From contig NZ_SLWN01000007.1 in NCBI RefSeq assembly GCF_004342025.1, forward strand, positions 124,001-188,000: a DNA stretch of 64,000 nt, written 5' to 3'. The stretch is from Kribbella steppae. GTDB taxonomy: Bacteria; Actinomycetota; Actinomycetes; Propionibacteriales; Kribbellaceae. Shown here piece after piece: positions 8,203 through 16,167 of the stretch; position 1 is the first letter of the stretch; every line of letters starts with the position of its first letter. A program made the translations under genes and the position numbers. Under the pieces are notes generated by a model. That model was given only the letters and a program-made list of their open reading frames with translations. It did not search any database and was not told the DNA's origin.

Positions 8203-8847
8203 CTACCCAGCCGCGCTGAGATGAGTCAGTACGGCGAGGACGCGGCGATGACCGTCCTCGGACTCGGGAAGCGCGAGCTTGGTGAACACGTGCCGGACGT
8301 GCGCTTCCACCGTGCGCTCGCTGAGGAACAACCGCCTCGCGATCCCGCTGTTCGTGAGTCCCTCGGCCATCAACTCGAGCACATGCCGTTCCCGATCGGT
8401 CAACGCGGCCAGCGGATCGTTGTCCGCTCGCCGCGCCACCAGACCAGCCACAACCTGCGGATCCAGGGCCGACCCGCCCCGGGCGACGCGCTCCGCCGAC
8501 GCCAGGAACTCGCCGACGTCCAGCACCCGATCCTTCAGCAGATAACCGAATCCGCCCAGTGACACGAGACCCACCACGTGCGTCGTCTCGATGTGCTGGG
8601 ACAGCAGCAGTACGCCGACGTCCGGATGCGCATTCTTCACCGCCGCCGCCGCACGCGCCCCTTCGTCGCTGAACGTCGGCGGCATCCGGATGTCCGCCAC
8701 GACAAGGTCCGGCCGGTACGACGCCACGGCCGCGAGCAACCCATCCGCGTCGCCGAGCGTGGCAACCACCTCGTGTCCGCCGTCGACGAAGAGCATCTTC
8801 AACCCCTCGCGCAGCAGTACCTGGTCCTCCGCGATCACGATCCGCAT
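8203..8847 (-). CDS. NarL/LuxR-family response regulator
   Basis: 214 residues. Receiver domain at 1-120 with the acidic pair in AEDQ, phosphoacceptor Asp52 (VVADIRMPP), a conserved Ser/Thr position (LLLSQH) and Lys (LLKDRV). LuxR-type HTH at about 145-205 (LTDRERHVLELMAEGLTNSGIARRL in pieces: LTDRERHVL, GLTNSGIARRLFLSERTVEAHV). Its start lies inside the last codons of the histidine-kinase gene (13-base overlap), so the pair is translated together. The likely target is the divergent membrane-protein gene at 10951 or the system's own promoter; this is inferred from position only. Confidence 0.95.
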   Translation of the reverse strand: MRIVIAEDQVLLREGLKMLFVDGGHEVVATLGDADGLLAAVASYRPDLVVADIRMPPTFSDEGARAAAAVKNAHPDVGVLLLSQHIETTHVVGLVSLGGFGYLLKDRVLDVGEFLASAERVARGGSALDPQVVAGLVARRADNDPLAALTDRERHVLELMAEGLTNSGIARRLFLSERTVEAHVRHVFTKLALPESEDGHRRVLAVLTHLSAAG

Positions 8848-10796
8848 GGCAGCTCCGCGGTGAGCGTCGTACCGCGACCTGGTTCGCTGTCGATGCGGAA
8901 GCTCCCGCCGAGCGCTGCGACCCGATCGGCGAGCCCGGTCAGACCCGTGCTGTTCCCGGCGGACGCACCGCCGACGCCGTCGTCCGCCACTGTCACCAGC
9001 AGGCTGTGGTTCTGGCAGCGGGCGGCGAGATCGACGCGCGTGGCGTTGGCGTGCTTGACCGCGTTGGTCAGCCCTTCACAGCAGATGAAGTACGCCGCGG
9101 CCTCGACACCCAAGTCGAATCGCTCCTCGGGTACGTCGACCGACACCGGCAACGGAGCCCGGCGAGCAAGGTCATGGAAGGCCGGTCCGAGACCGGCATC
9201 CAGCTGAGTCGGCGGCAGACCGCGAGCCAGCACTCGAAGCTCGCCGATCGCGACACTCACCTCTGCCACCGCACTGTCCAGCGTTGTGCCAGCGGCTTCG
9301 GGTGCTGATCCCAGCTGGTGCTGGGCGTGCCGCAGCGCCAGACCGATGGACACCAGCCGCTGCTGGGCGCCGTCGTGCAGATCGCGTTCGATCCGCCGGC
9401 GCTCGGCGTGGCCGGCGGCAACGATCCGGGCCCGGGACGCCTTGACCTCGTTCAGTTGCAGCCGCAGTTCCGCGCGCAGCCGGGCGATCTCGATCGCCAG
9501 GCCGCCGTCCTCGACCACGCGCCGGACCAGCTCCGGGCTGAGCTCGGCCGTGCTGTCATGCACGACCACGCCGATCGGCTGGTCGCCGCGTTCGATCGCG
9601 ATCCGGTGCCGGTCGTCGTCTGTCCGGGTGTTGCCCGCGAGGTCGACGTACCGCTGGCTCTCCGGCAGGAAGACGAGCAGCTCCAAACGAGGGTCGGCGA
9701 GGATCTCGCGGAGGACCGTCTGCACGTCCTCGGGTGGGCGCCGACCGGACCGGACGTCGTCGAGAAAGGCGGCCATCCGGTGCAGGGCGTCGTACCGGGA
9801 CCGGTTGAACCGGCGGTCGACCCCGTCCTGGATCCGGCCGCGCAACGGGCGGAACAGGATCGCGCACACCACCGTCGCCGCGGCTGTGGCCCAGGCCGAG
9901 CCCCGGCCGAACAAGGTGCCGAGAGCAATGATCAGTACGACGTACGCCGCGCCGAGCAGCAGCGTGAGCGAAAAGTACGCGACCGTGCGGCTGATGAACA
10001 GGTCGATGTCGTAGAGGCGGTAGCGCAGGATCGCCGCCGCCGCCGCGAGCGGCAGACCGCACAGCGCGAGCGCGGCCAGGACACCGGCGGCTGGAGTGAC
10101 GTACCACAGCGGGAAGACCGTCGGAAGAACCACACCCGCGATCGACGCCGCGAGCACGAACCACTTGAGCTGCTGGCGTTCGACACCGCGCGACCGTCGG
10201 AAGCGGACGGCGAGCGAGACAACGGCAGCCATGAGCGAGCCGAGGAACAGTGGCAGCCCGACCGCGACCAGCACGCCGGTCGGCAGCGACTCGACCGCCC
10301 ACGGGTTGCGACCACCCACGAAGTCCTGGCCGCGATCAGGGCTCAGCGACCAGCCGACCGTGCTCAGGACGAGGCCGACCGCACCGATCCAAGGCAGCGG
10401 CCGCCAGTTCGGGCCTGGCAGGCTGCCGGTCGGGAAGAGCAGGAAGGTGAGCGTCCAGCCGAAGCCGCTCACGAGCCAACTCATCGTGACGATCCACTCG
10501 GCGAACGTGCCTGCCGCCCAGCCCTCGGCGGCGGCCCGGAGCCCCCAGCCTTGGGCGAGATCCGCGGTCAGCGCGTTGAGCAGACCGAAACCGCAGAACA
10601 GCCAGCCGATCGGATTCCCCGGGTGCCGCTGCGCGATCAGCGCCCCGGCGCCGACGCTGACGATGCTGAAGACGGCGTACAGGAGTGTGTCGTACACCGG
10701 TTCGAGGCGCCAGGACAGGCCGATCGCCGCGATCTCCGCGACCACCGTCGCTCCGAACAGCACGGCCGGGACCGGCCACCGGCTCCTCCCACCCAC
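8835..10796 (-). CDS. Membrane-bound sensor histidine kinase (HisKA_3 type)
   Basis: 653 residues from the preferred GTG at 10796; the open frame extends upstream, but that part covers the divergent intergenic region. Residues about 1-290 hold seven or more hydrophobic segments, interrupted by the loop LFPTGSLPGPNWRPLPW seen in related actinobacterial kinases. A cytoplasmic linker of about 140 residues leads to the dimerisation box ERRRIERDLHDGAQQRLVSI, whose His is the phosphorylation site. The ATPase domain has an N box (CCEGLTNAVKHANAT), DDGVGG and GLTGLADRVAALGG. It phosphorylates the response regulator encoded directly downstream. The signal is unknown; no extracellular sensor domain is visible. 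Confidence 0.92.
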   Translation of the reverse strand: MGGRSRWPVPAVLFGATVVAEIAAIGLSWRLEPVYDTLLYAVFSIVSVGAGALIAQRHPGNPIGWLFCGFGLLNALTADLAQGWGLRAAAEGWAAGTFAEWIVTMSWLVSGFGWTLTFLLFPTGSLPGPNWRPLPWIGAVGLVLSTVGWSLSPDRGQDFVGGRNPWAVESLPTGVLVAVGLPLFLGSLMAAVVSLAVRFRRSRGVERQQLKWFVLAASIAGVVLPTVFPLWYVTPAAGVLAALALCGLPLAAAAAILRYRLYDIDLFISRTVAYFSLTLLLGAAYVVLIIALGTLFGRGSAWATAAATVVCAILFRPLRGRIQDGVDRRFNRSRYDALHRMAAFLDDVRSGRRPPEDVQTVLREILADPRLELLVFLPESQRYVDLAGNTRTDDDRHRIAIERGDQPIGVVVHDSTAELSPELVRRVVEDGGLAIEIARLRAELRLQLNEVKASRARIVAAGHAERRRIERDLHDGAQQRLVSIGLALRHAQHQLGSAPEAAGTTLDSAVAEVSVAIGELRVLARGLPPTQLDAGLGPAFHDLARRAPLPVSVDVPEERFDLGVEAAAYFICCEGLTNAVKHANATRVDLAARCQNHSLLVTVADDGVGGASAGNSTGLTGLADRVAALGGSFRIDSEPGRGTTLTAELPCGS

Positions 10797-10950
10797 GCCA
10801 CCATCGTGGCAGCGCCGGACGGTCCCGCCAACAGTGCTGGTACTTATCCCAGGCGCGCGATCTCGCTGCTGGAGGTCTCGTGCTGACGCCGATGTGCGCG
10901 GAGGCCACGCATTCCTACCGTCGAAGAAACCTTCGAGAGGTGGGGAAACC

Positions 10951-11586
10951 ATGAACGACATTCGCAAGCTTGCCGCCATCGGACTGGCGGGCGGCACGTT
11001 GACGGCCGTGTCCGGTCTCTTCGTCGCGGCGGTGGTCCAGCCGGCGTCCGACGTCTCCGACGAGATGTGGAGCTACCCGTGGAGCAGTGACGCGCTGGTC
11101 CCGGTCTCCGTCCTGTTCGCCGCCTTCCACCTGCTGGTGTTCCTGGGCATGGTCGCGTTCGCCCGCAGCGTCAGCAGCCGGGGCGCACGGGTTGGCAGCG
11201 CACTCGCCTTGGTGGGGACGTTCGTCCTCTTCGTGGCGGAGTTCGCGACGATCCCGTTCGCCGACCAGCGGCTGGACGAGACCGGGCCGCAGATCGTCGG
11301 CGCCGCGTTCGGTCTCGGCGTCACCCTCACCGCGGTCGGGCTGATCGTCGCCGGCATCTCGGTACTGCGCTCAGGTGGATGGCCCGGGTGGCGTCGCTAC
11401 GTCCCGCTCGGCGCCGGCCTCTGGTCCCTCGTGATGATCGGCATCAGTGTCACCGGCGCGCTGGCCGCAGGCGTCGCCATCTACGGAATCAGCCTCTGCA
11501 TCCTCTACCTGGCCGTGTACACCCTGCCGACCGATGAGGCACCGGCCGAGCACACTGCCCGCCTCCGAGCCAGGATCGATCACTAG
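10951..11586 (+). CDS. Multi-pass membrane protein of unknown function
   Basis: 211 residues starting at ATG 10951 behind GAGGTGGGG. About six hydrophobic segments alternate with short loops (for example LAAIGLAGGTLTAVSGLFVAA, VSVLFAAFHLLVFLGMVAF, YGISLCILYLAVYTL). A negatively charged loop (SDVSDEMWSYPWSSDA) follows TM1, and a short polar C-terminus follows TM6. No catalytic motif is visible. The gene is divergent from the kinase/regulator operon across 154 bases, a layout often seen for the regulated output of such systems. The intergenic region contains TCGAAG-aaac-CTTCGA at 10921-10936, a possible operator close to the ribosome site. Confidence 0.8.
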   Translation: MNDIRKLAAIGLAGGTLTAVSGLFVAAVVQPASDVSDEMWSYPWSSDALVPVSVLFAAFHLLVFLGMVAFARSVSSRGARVGSALALVGTFVLFVAEFATIPFADQRLDETGPQIVGAAFGLGVTLTAVGLIVAGISVLRSGGWPGWRRYVPLGAGLWSLVMIGISVTGALAAGVAIYGISLCILYLAVYTLPTDEAPAEHTARLRARIDH

Positions 11587-12501
11587 TCAGATCGCACGGG
11601 CGGCCGCGATCTCGTAGAGGAAGCTGTTGACAGGGGTGGGAACACCGGCGCGGTTGCCCAGGCGGACGACCGCGCCGGTCCACGCATCCAGTTCGTTGGG
11701 GCGGCCGGCCAGGATGTCCCGCTGGAGCGACGTGGTCCCGTCGGCGGGCAGGTTGTCGATCCAGGCGAGGGTCTTGGGTACGACGTCCGCCGGAAGCTTG
11801 ATGTCGAGCGCCAGCGCGACGTCGCGGATCTCGGTGGTCGCGTCGGTGAGTAGTTGCCGGGTGCCCGGCCGGGAGCGGAGTACGCCGTATCCGGCGCCGG
11901 TCGCCGTACCCAGGCCGCCGCTCGGGACGACGGACAGGAACTTGGTCCACAGGCCGGCCCAGATGTCAGCCGAGATGACGGCCTGTAGGCCGGCATCGGT
12001 GAATGCTGTGCGCAACCATTCGGTGCGCGGCGTCGGCTGGTTGTCCCACTCGGCGAAGGTCAATCGGCCCGGTCCGCCGAGATGGCGGATGGTCCCCGGG
12101 CTTTCGACGTACGCGATCACCTCGGCGGCACCTGGCAGGACCGCCTCGCGGCCGTATTCCGCCGCCACCTGATCCGGCGCCTCGACGCCGTTCTGCACAG
12201 TCACGATCGCGGTCCGGTTGCCGACCAACGGCCGGATCGCGGTGATCGCGTCGGCAAGCTGCCAGGTCTTCACACACACGAGGACGTAGTCCACCGGCCC
12301 GATCTCGGCCGCATCCGCCGTCGCCCGCACCGGCGTGACGTCGAAGTCACCGGCCACACTCCGCACCGCCAACCCAGCGGCCCGGACCGCCTCCAGGTGC
12401 TTGCCCCGCGCAACGAAGCTGACCTCGTACCCGGCCCGGGCCAGCCGGCCACCGAAGTATCCGCCGACCCCACCCGCTCCGACCACCGCCACCGTCGTCA
12501 T
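11587..12501 (-). CDS. Ketopantoate reductase family protein (2-dehydropantoate 2-reductase)
   Basis: 304-residue NADPH-dependent reductase of the ApbA/PanE family. The nucleotide fold begins at once (VAVVGAGGVGGYFGGRLARAG), and the family motif VQNGVEAPDQV is near residue 105. The C-terminal helical domain contains the conserved Lys and Asn/Ser pattern (ADIWAGLWTKFLSVV, then GRPNELDAWTGAVVRLG). Canonical PanE makes pantoate for coenzyme A. Many paralogues in actinobacteria reduce other 2-ketoacids, and the isolated setting away from pan genes leaves the substrate open. It is divergent from the CGNR regulator across 56 bases holding a perfect dyad, so the two are probably co-regulated. Confidence 0.9.
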   Translation of the reverse strand: MTTVAVVGAGGVGGYFGGRLARAGYEVSFVARGKHLEAVRAAGLAVRSVAGDFDVTPVRATADAAEIGPVDYVLVCVKTWQLADAITAIRPLVGNRTAIVTVQNGVEAPDQVAAEYGREAVLPGAAEVIAYVESPGTIRHLGGPGRLTFAEWDNQPTPRTEWLRTAFTDAGLQAVISADIWAGLWTKFLSVVPSGGLGTATGAGYGVLRSRPGTRQLLTDATTEIRDVALALDIKLPADVVPKTLAWIDNLPADGTTSLQRDILAGRPNELDAWTGAVVRLGNRAGVPTPVNSFLYEIAAARAI

Positions 12502-12513
12502 CTGCCCACTCCA

Positions 12514-12538
12514 CTGTTACCGGTTTATCTGGTAACAG
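12514..12538. promoter_or_regulatory. Dyad operator between ketopantoate reductase and CGNR genes
   Basis: Perfect 8-base inverted repeat CTGTTACC (12514-12521) and GGTAACAG (12531-12538) with a 9-base AT-rich spacer. It lies 12 bases from the reductase start and 19 bases from the start of the CGNR gene, where it would cover both promoters. CGNR proteins are DNA-binding regulators that often control a divergent enzyme gene, so autoregulation through this site is a reasonable inference. Confidence 0.6.
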
Positions 12539-12557
12539 CGATGGTAGCCTGATCGGC

Positions 12558-13103
12558 ATGAAGAGCTTCACCTGGGTCGGCGGCCGCCCGTCGGTGAACT
12601 TCACCGCGACCCTCGGCAAACGCCTGCAGGACCCGTTCGAGCGCATCCCGGCGCCCGAGGACCTGTCCCGCTGGTTCCGCGACGCCGGCCTGTCCGACGA
12701 CCTCGTCGACGTCTCCCCGCGCACCTACAGCCAAGCCATCGACCTGCGCGAAGCCCTCTACCGCCTCTTCACCGGTACGGCGCTCGACGTGGACGTCGTC
12801 AACCGCTGGAGCAGCCGCCCACTCCCCGGCCCTCGCCTGACTCCCGACCTCACCCTCGAGCGTCCAGCGACAGCTGCGAACGGTCTGCTGACCGTTCTCG
12901 CCCGCGACGCGGTCGAGCTGCTCGCCAGTCCACTCGGGGACCGGATCCACACCTGCGCCGCCGACGACTGCTCGCTACTCTTCGTCGACGAGAGCCGGGC
13001 CGGGCGTCGGCGCTGGTGCTCGATGAACACGTGTGGTGCGCGCGCGAAGATGAGCCATTACCGCGATGGATTGAGGACTTCCGTCAATTCGGGCCGGGGG
13101 TAG
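12558..13103 (+). CDS. CGNR zinc-finger/ABATE-domain regulator
   Basis: 181 residues. The N-terminal ABATE domain (stress-sensing, function poorly known) starts with the family pattern VGGRPSVNFTATL and carries the helix IDLREALYRLF. The C-terminal treble-clef finger has four Cys at 133, 138, 154 and 159 (HTCAADDCSLLF, RRWCSMNTCGARAK). The usual CGNR tetrad reads Cys-Gly-Ala-Arg here, so Asn is replaced by Ala. It is probably a repressor of itself and of the divergent ketopantoate reductase. The C-terminal tail after the finger (SHYRDGLRTSVNSGRG) is short. Confidence 0.9.
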   Translation: MKSFTWVGGRPSVNFTATLGKRLQDPFERIPAPEDLSRWFRDAGLSDDLVDVSPRTYSQAIDLREALYRLFTGTALDVDVVNRWSSRPLPGPRLTPDLTLERPATAANGLLTVLARDAVELLASPLGDRIHTCAADDCSLLFVDESRAGRRRWCSMNTCGARAKMSHYRDGLRTSVNSGRG

Positions 13104-13127
13104 TGCGCGGGCTGGTTGGCTCGGGGC

Positions 13128-13661
13128 ATGTGTATATCGACTACTTCCCCGGCTGAGGCAGCTCGGCTGGTGCGGGCGGATCACCAGCTGTTGCTGGATC
13201 GGATCGACGGGTTGAGTGAGGCTGAGCTCCGGGCGCCATACCGAGTGGTGTCCGGGCCGCTCAGGCACTTCTGCGACTCGTTGCACGACCTGACCGCGCA
13301 CATTCTGACGTGGGACGAGATCACCCTCGCCGTACTACGTGATGCCGCCGCCGGGCGGTTGCACTGGAGCCTGGATCCACGCTGGGAGACGGCGGACGCG
13401 GGCAGCGCGCTCAACGTCGGCGGCGTCGAGGCCGGCCGGCACATCCCGTCCGGACTGCTCCTGCACCGCTTCCACAGCGTCGCCGACGCACTCGTCGCCG
13501 AGATCCAGCAGTACGACGACGCGTCGTGGAACGACCCATCGACCGGCGGTGGGTACGACGGTGGCATCGGAGCGCTGGCCGAATACGCCGCGACGCCACC
13601 CGACGGCGCACTGTTCGGCCACGCAGCCCGCCACCTCAACCCGGCGCAGGTCCCGGCATGA
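13128..13661 (+). CDS. DinB-like four-helix-bundle protein (ClbS/DfsB-type)
   Basis: 177 residues resembling the ClbS/DfsB (DUF1706) branch of the DinB superfamily. Helix 1 (ADHQLLLDRIDGLSEAELRAPY) is followed by the family-typical SGPLRHFCDSLHDLTAHILTWDE, whose His and Asp/Glu positions match the usual metal site. ClbS itself protects against colibactin by hydrolysing a cyclopropane; whether this relative has enzymatic activity is unknown. ATG 13128 is preferred to a TTG four codons upstream. The stop overlaps the next start (ATGA), so it forms an operon with the hydrolase. The C-terminal 25 residues are Gly/Asp-rich and probably flexible. Confidence 0.8.
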   Translation: MCISTTSPAEAARLVRADHQLLLDRIDGLSEAELRAPYRVVSGPLRHFCDSLHDLTAHILTWDEITLAVLRDAAAGRLHWSLDPRWETADAGSALNVGGVEAGRHIPSGLLLHRFHSVADALVAEIQQYDDASWNDPSTGGGYDGGIGALAEYAATPPDGALFGHAARHLNPAQVPA

Positions 13662-14596
13662 CCATCATCAACCTGCCGGCCTTGAAGGCCGAGACCGAAG
13701 CCCTGCTCGCCCGATTCGCCGCCGAGCCTGCAGGACCGGAGCTCGATCCCTACCAGGCGCTGCTCCTCGACCGGGAGGAACTCCCTGACCCGGAGCTCGC
13801 CGGCGTGTGCGATCCGAACACCCGCCCCAAGGACCTCACGATCGGCGGTCGCCTCCAAGCACGGATCTACCACCCCGCAACCGATGAGCCGAGGCCGGTC
13901 CTGTTGTGGCTGCACGGTGGTGGGTTCATCGGCGGTGATCTGCGGGACATCGAGTGCGCGACGTCCGGGATCGCTGCCGCAGGCAACGTCATCGTTGTCT
14001 CGCTCAACTATCGGCTCGCGCCCGAACACCCTTATCCGGCAGGGTTGCACGACGTACGCGACACCCTCGACTGGATCCGAGATCATCAGGCTGAGCTCAA
14101 TGGCGACGGCCGGATCGCGGTGGGTGGCCAGAGCGCGGGGGCTGCGCTGGCTGCCGGTGCCTGTCTGCTCGCGCGGGACGAAGGACGACCACTCCCCGAC
14201 CGCCAGATCCTCTGCTATCCCAGCCTCGACGTCGACCGCGACACCGAGTCGTACCGACTCTTCGACGGCACGTTCCTCAGCATCGCCCCAGGTGGCTGGT
14301 CGTCAGCGCAGTACTTCCCGGTCGGGGAGTTCCCGGCGACCGCCATACCGCTGCGGGCCGAGACGCTCAAGGGGCTTCCGCCGGCGCTGATTCTCGCCGC
14401 CGGTCGCGATCCGCTCCGCGACGATGCTCGCAACTACGCGGCTCGGCTCGAGGCGGACGACGTACCGGTGCGACTGGTCGAATACGCCGACACCATGCAC
14501 GCGTTCCTCAACTTCCCGGCGGTGCTGTCCGCGGGGCGGCACGCGATCGAGCTGATCGCTTCCGATCTCCGCGAGGCTTTCCAGGCGCCTGTGTGA
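13658..14596 (+). CDS. Alpha/beta hydrolase, hormone-sensitive-lipase (HSL) family esterase
   Basis: 312-residue carboxylesterase-like enzyme. The oxyanion motif HGGGF is at 86-90, the nucleophile elbow GGQSAG has Ser at 159, an Asp is in AAGRDPLRDD, and the catalytic His is in DTMHAFLNF near the C-terminus; all three members of the triad are visible. The N-terminal 60 residues form the usual helical cap. No signal peptide is seen, so it is probably cytoplasmic and acts on small acyl esters. It is translationally coupled to the ClbS/DinB-like gene. Its 3' end overlaps the convergent LysR gene by 89 bases. Confidence 0.92.
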   Translation: MTIINLPALKAETEALLARFAAEPAGPELDPYQALLLDREELPDPELAGVCDPNTRPKDLTIGGRLQARIYHPATDEPRPVLLWLHGGGFIGGDLRDIECATSGIAAAGNVIVVSLNYRLAPEHPYPAGLHDVRDTLDWIRDHQAELNGDGRIAVGGQSAGAALAAGACLLARDEGRPLPDRQILCYPSLDVDRDTESYRLFDGTFLSIAPGGWSSAQYFPVGEFPATAIPLRAETLKGLPPALILAAGRDPLRDDARNYAARLEADDVPVRLVEYADTMHAFLNFPAVLSAGRHAIELIASDLREAFQAPV

Positions 14597-15434
14597 GCGC
14601 TTCGATGAAGGCGGCAGTCGCGGGAGGGTCGGGTGGTTCGCCGTACGTCGCGAGATAGATGTGGCGTGCGGCGCCGACCTTGGTCGCCTTGATGCCTTCG
14701 GCCCGGTGCGAGCGCAGCGCCAGTCCCGGCGAGGTGGTGACGCCGAGCCCGTTCGCGACGAAGGCCTGCTTCACCATGATGTCGTCGCTCGTGTACGCGA
14801 TCCGCGGCGTGAAGCCGGCCTCCGCGCAGAGATCGACGAACTCCTGCCGGCAGTGCACACAGCCCGCGATCCAGTCGGACTCCCGGTGATCGGTCAGTGT
14901 CTCTCCGGTACGACGACTGAGCAGATACACCGGGTCGTCGAGCAGGTACGTGTACCGAATGCCGTCGCTCGGCGGCTCGTCGTCGTACCGGAAAATGATC
15001 GCCAGATCGAGAATCCCGTCCCGGAGTTGCTGCTGCGCGACGACGGGATGGACGTCGGTGAGCTCCAACTCGATGTTGGGATGCTGCCGGCGGAGCTCGG
15101 CGGCAGCCGGCGGGACGAGCACCGTCAGCGCCGAGGTGAAGGCGCCGAGGCGGACCCGGCCGACCTCCAGACCGATCAGCGCGGCCAACTCGGCGTCCGC
15201 GGCATCGACCCGGCCGATGATCTCGGCCGCACGGCGCGCGAGCACCTGGCCTTCGGGGGTGAGCCGGATGCCACGGCCCACCTTCTGCACCAGCCGTGCG
15301 CCGGTCGCCGCCTCCAACCGCGCGAGGTGATGGCTGACCGTGGGCTGGGTGTAGTGCAACGCCTGCGCCGCGCCGGTCACGGAACCGTGGGCGGCGACCG
15401 CGGCGAGCACCCGAAGCCGGACAAGATCGAGCAT
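14508..15434 (-). CDS. LysR-family transcriptional regulator
   Basis: 308 residues from ATG 15434 (MLDLVRLRVLAAVAAHG); an upstream in-frame start would add an unlikely basic leader. The HTH is at about 4-60 (SVTGAAQALHYTQPTVSHHLARLE). The substrate-binding domain starts near residue 88 (GRVRLGAFTSALTVLVP), with VANGLGVTTSPG and two Cys in AGCVHCRQEF. The last 30 residues (basic, Arg/Ser/Pro-rich) are encoded opposite the end of the esterase gene and are probably a recent extension by stop-codon loss. The target is not obvious: the divergent HAD gene at 15526 is the nearest. Confidence 0.9.
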   Translation of the reverse strand: MLDLVRLRVLAAVAAHGSVTGAAQALHYTQPTVSHHLARLEAATGARLVQKVGRGIRLTPEGQVLARRAAEIIGRVDAADAELAALIGLEVGRVRLGAFTSALTVLVPPAAAELRRQHPNIELELTDVHPVVAQQQLRDGILDLAIIFRYDDEPPSDGIRYTYLLDDPVYLLSRRTGETLTDHRESDWIAGCVHCRQEFVDLCAEAGFTPRIAYTSDDIMVKQAFVANGLGVTTSPGLALRSHRAEGIKATKVGAARHIYLATYGEPPDPPATAAFIEALTQAPGKPRGDRKRSARSRAAPRTAPPGS

Positions 15435-15525
15435 GGATCGATGGTATCTATGCGTTCGCGCCGATAAAGGCGTTGGACGCATGTGACCCCGGCACGGCAG
15501 GCTGCGGGCTGGAGGTGGTCACGTA

Positions 15526-16167
15526 GTGCGATTCGTCGTCCTCGACGCCATGGGTGTTTTGTACCGGCACGGAAACGTGGTCGGTGGAGTGTTGGTGCCG
15601 TACCTTCGCGATCTCGGGTGCACTCTCGGCGAGACCGACATCCGCGCCGTGTATCGACGGTGCACGCTGCGATTGCTGTCGACCGACGAACTGTGGACGG
15701 AGCTGGAGGTTGCGGACAGGGCGTCCGATGCCGACTACTGCAGCCGCCACGAGCTCACCCCCGGGACACTCGACACTCTGCGGGGATTGCGTGAAGCCGG
15801 CTTCACCCCGCTGGTGCTGACGAACGACGCTGAGCCGTGGTCTGCACGTCTCCGCGCCCGCTTCGGCCTCGATCAGTACGTCGACCGATGGTTTGTCAGC
15901 TCCGAGATCGGTGCGCGGAAGCCCGACCCGATGGCCTATCACGCCGTACTGGAGCATCCTGGGCTCGAGGCGTCTCACACCGTTCTGGTCGACGATCGCC
16001 CGACCAACCTCGTCGCGGCACGGTCGGCCGGGTTCCGGCCTTGGCTGTTCCAGAGTGAAGACACTGCGGCTCACCCAGCTGACGCGTTCGACGTTCCTGT
16101 CGCCCGCAGCATGGCCGAACTGCTCACACAGCTCAGTCCGGGTCGCCGTGATTGGCGCGAGGGCTGA
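15526..16167 (+). CDS. HAD-superfamily hydrolase
   Basis: 213-residue HAD phosphatase-like protein with a small helical cap (C1 type). Motif I is VVLDAMGVLY near residue 6: the nucleophile Asp is present, but the second Asp, normally the general acid two residues on, is Met. Similar substitutions occur in several groups such as YihX-like enzymes, so activity is not excluded. Motif II is VLTND, motif III is the Lys in IGARKPDP, and motif IV is VDDRPTN. The GTG at 15526 follows GGAGGTGG. The 3' end overlaps the convergent membrane-protein gene by 35 bases. The substrate is unknown. Confidence 0.88.
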   Translation: MRFVVLDAMGVLYRHGNVVGGVLVPYLRDLGCTLGETDIRAVYRRCTLRLLSTDELWTELEVADRASDADYCSRHELTPGTLDTLRGLREAGFTPLVLTNDAEPWSARLRARFGLDQYVDRWFVSSEIGARKPDPMAYHAVLEHPGLEASHTVLVDDRPTNLVAARSAGFRPWLFQSEDTAAHPADAFDVPVARSMAELLTQLSPGRRDWREG

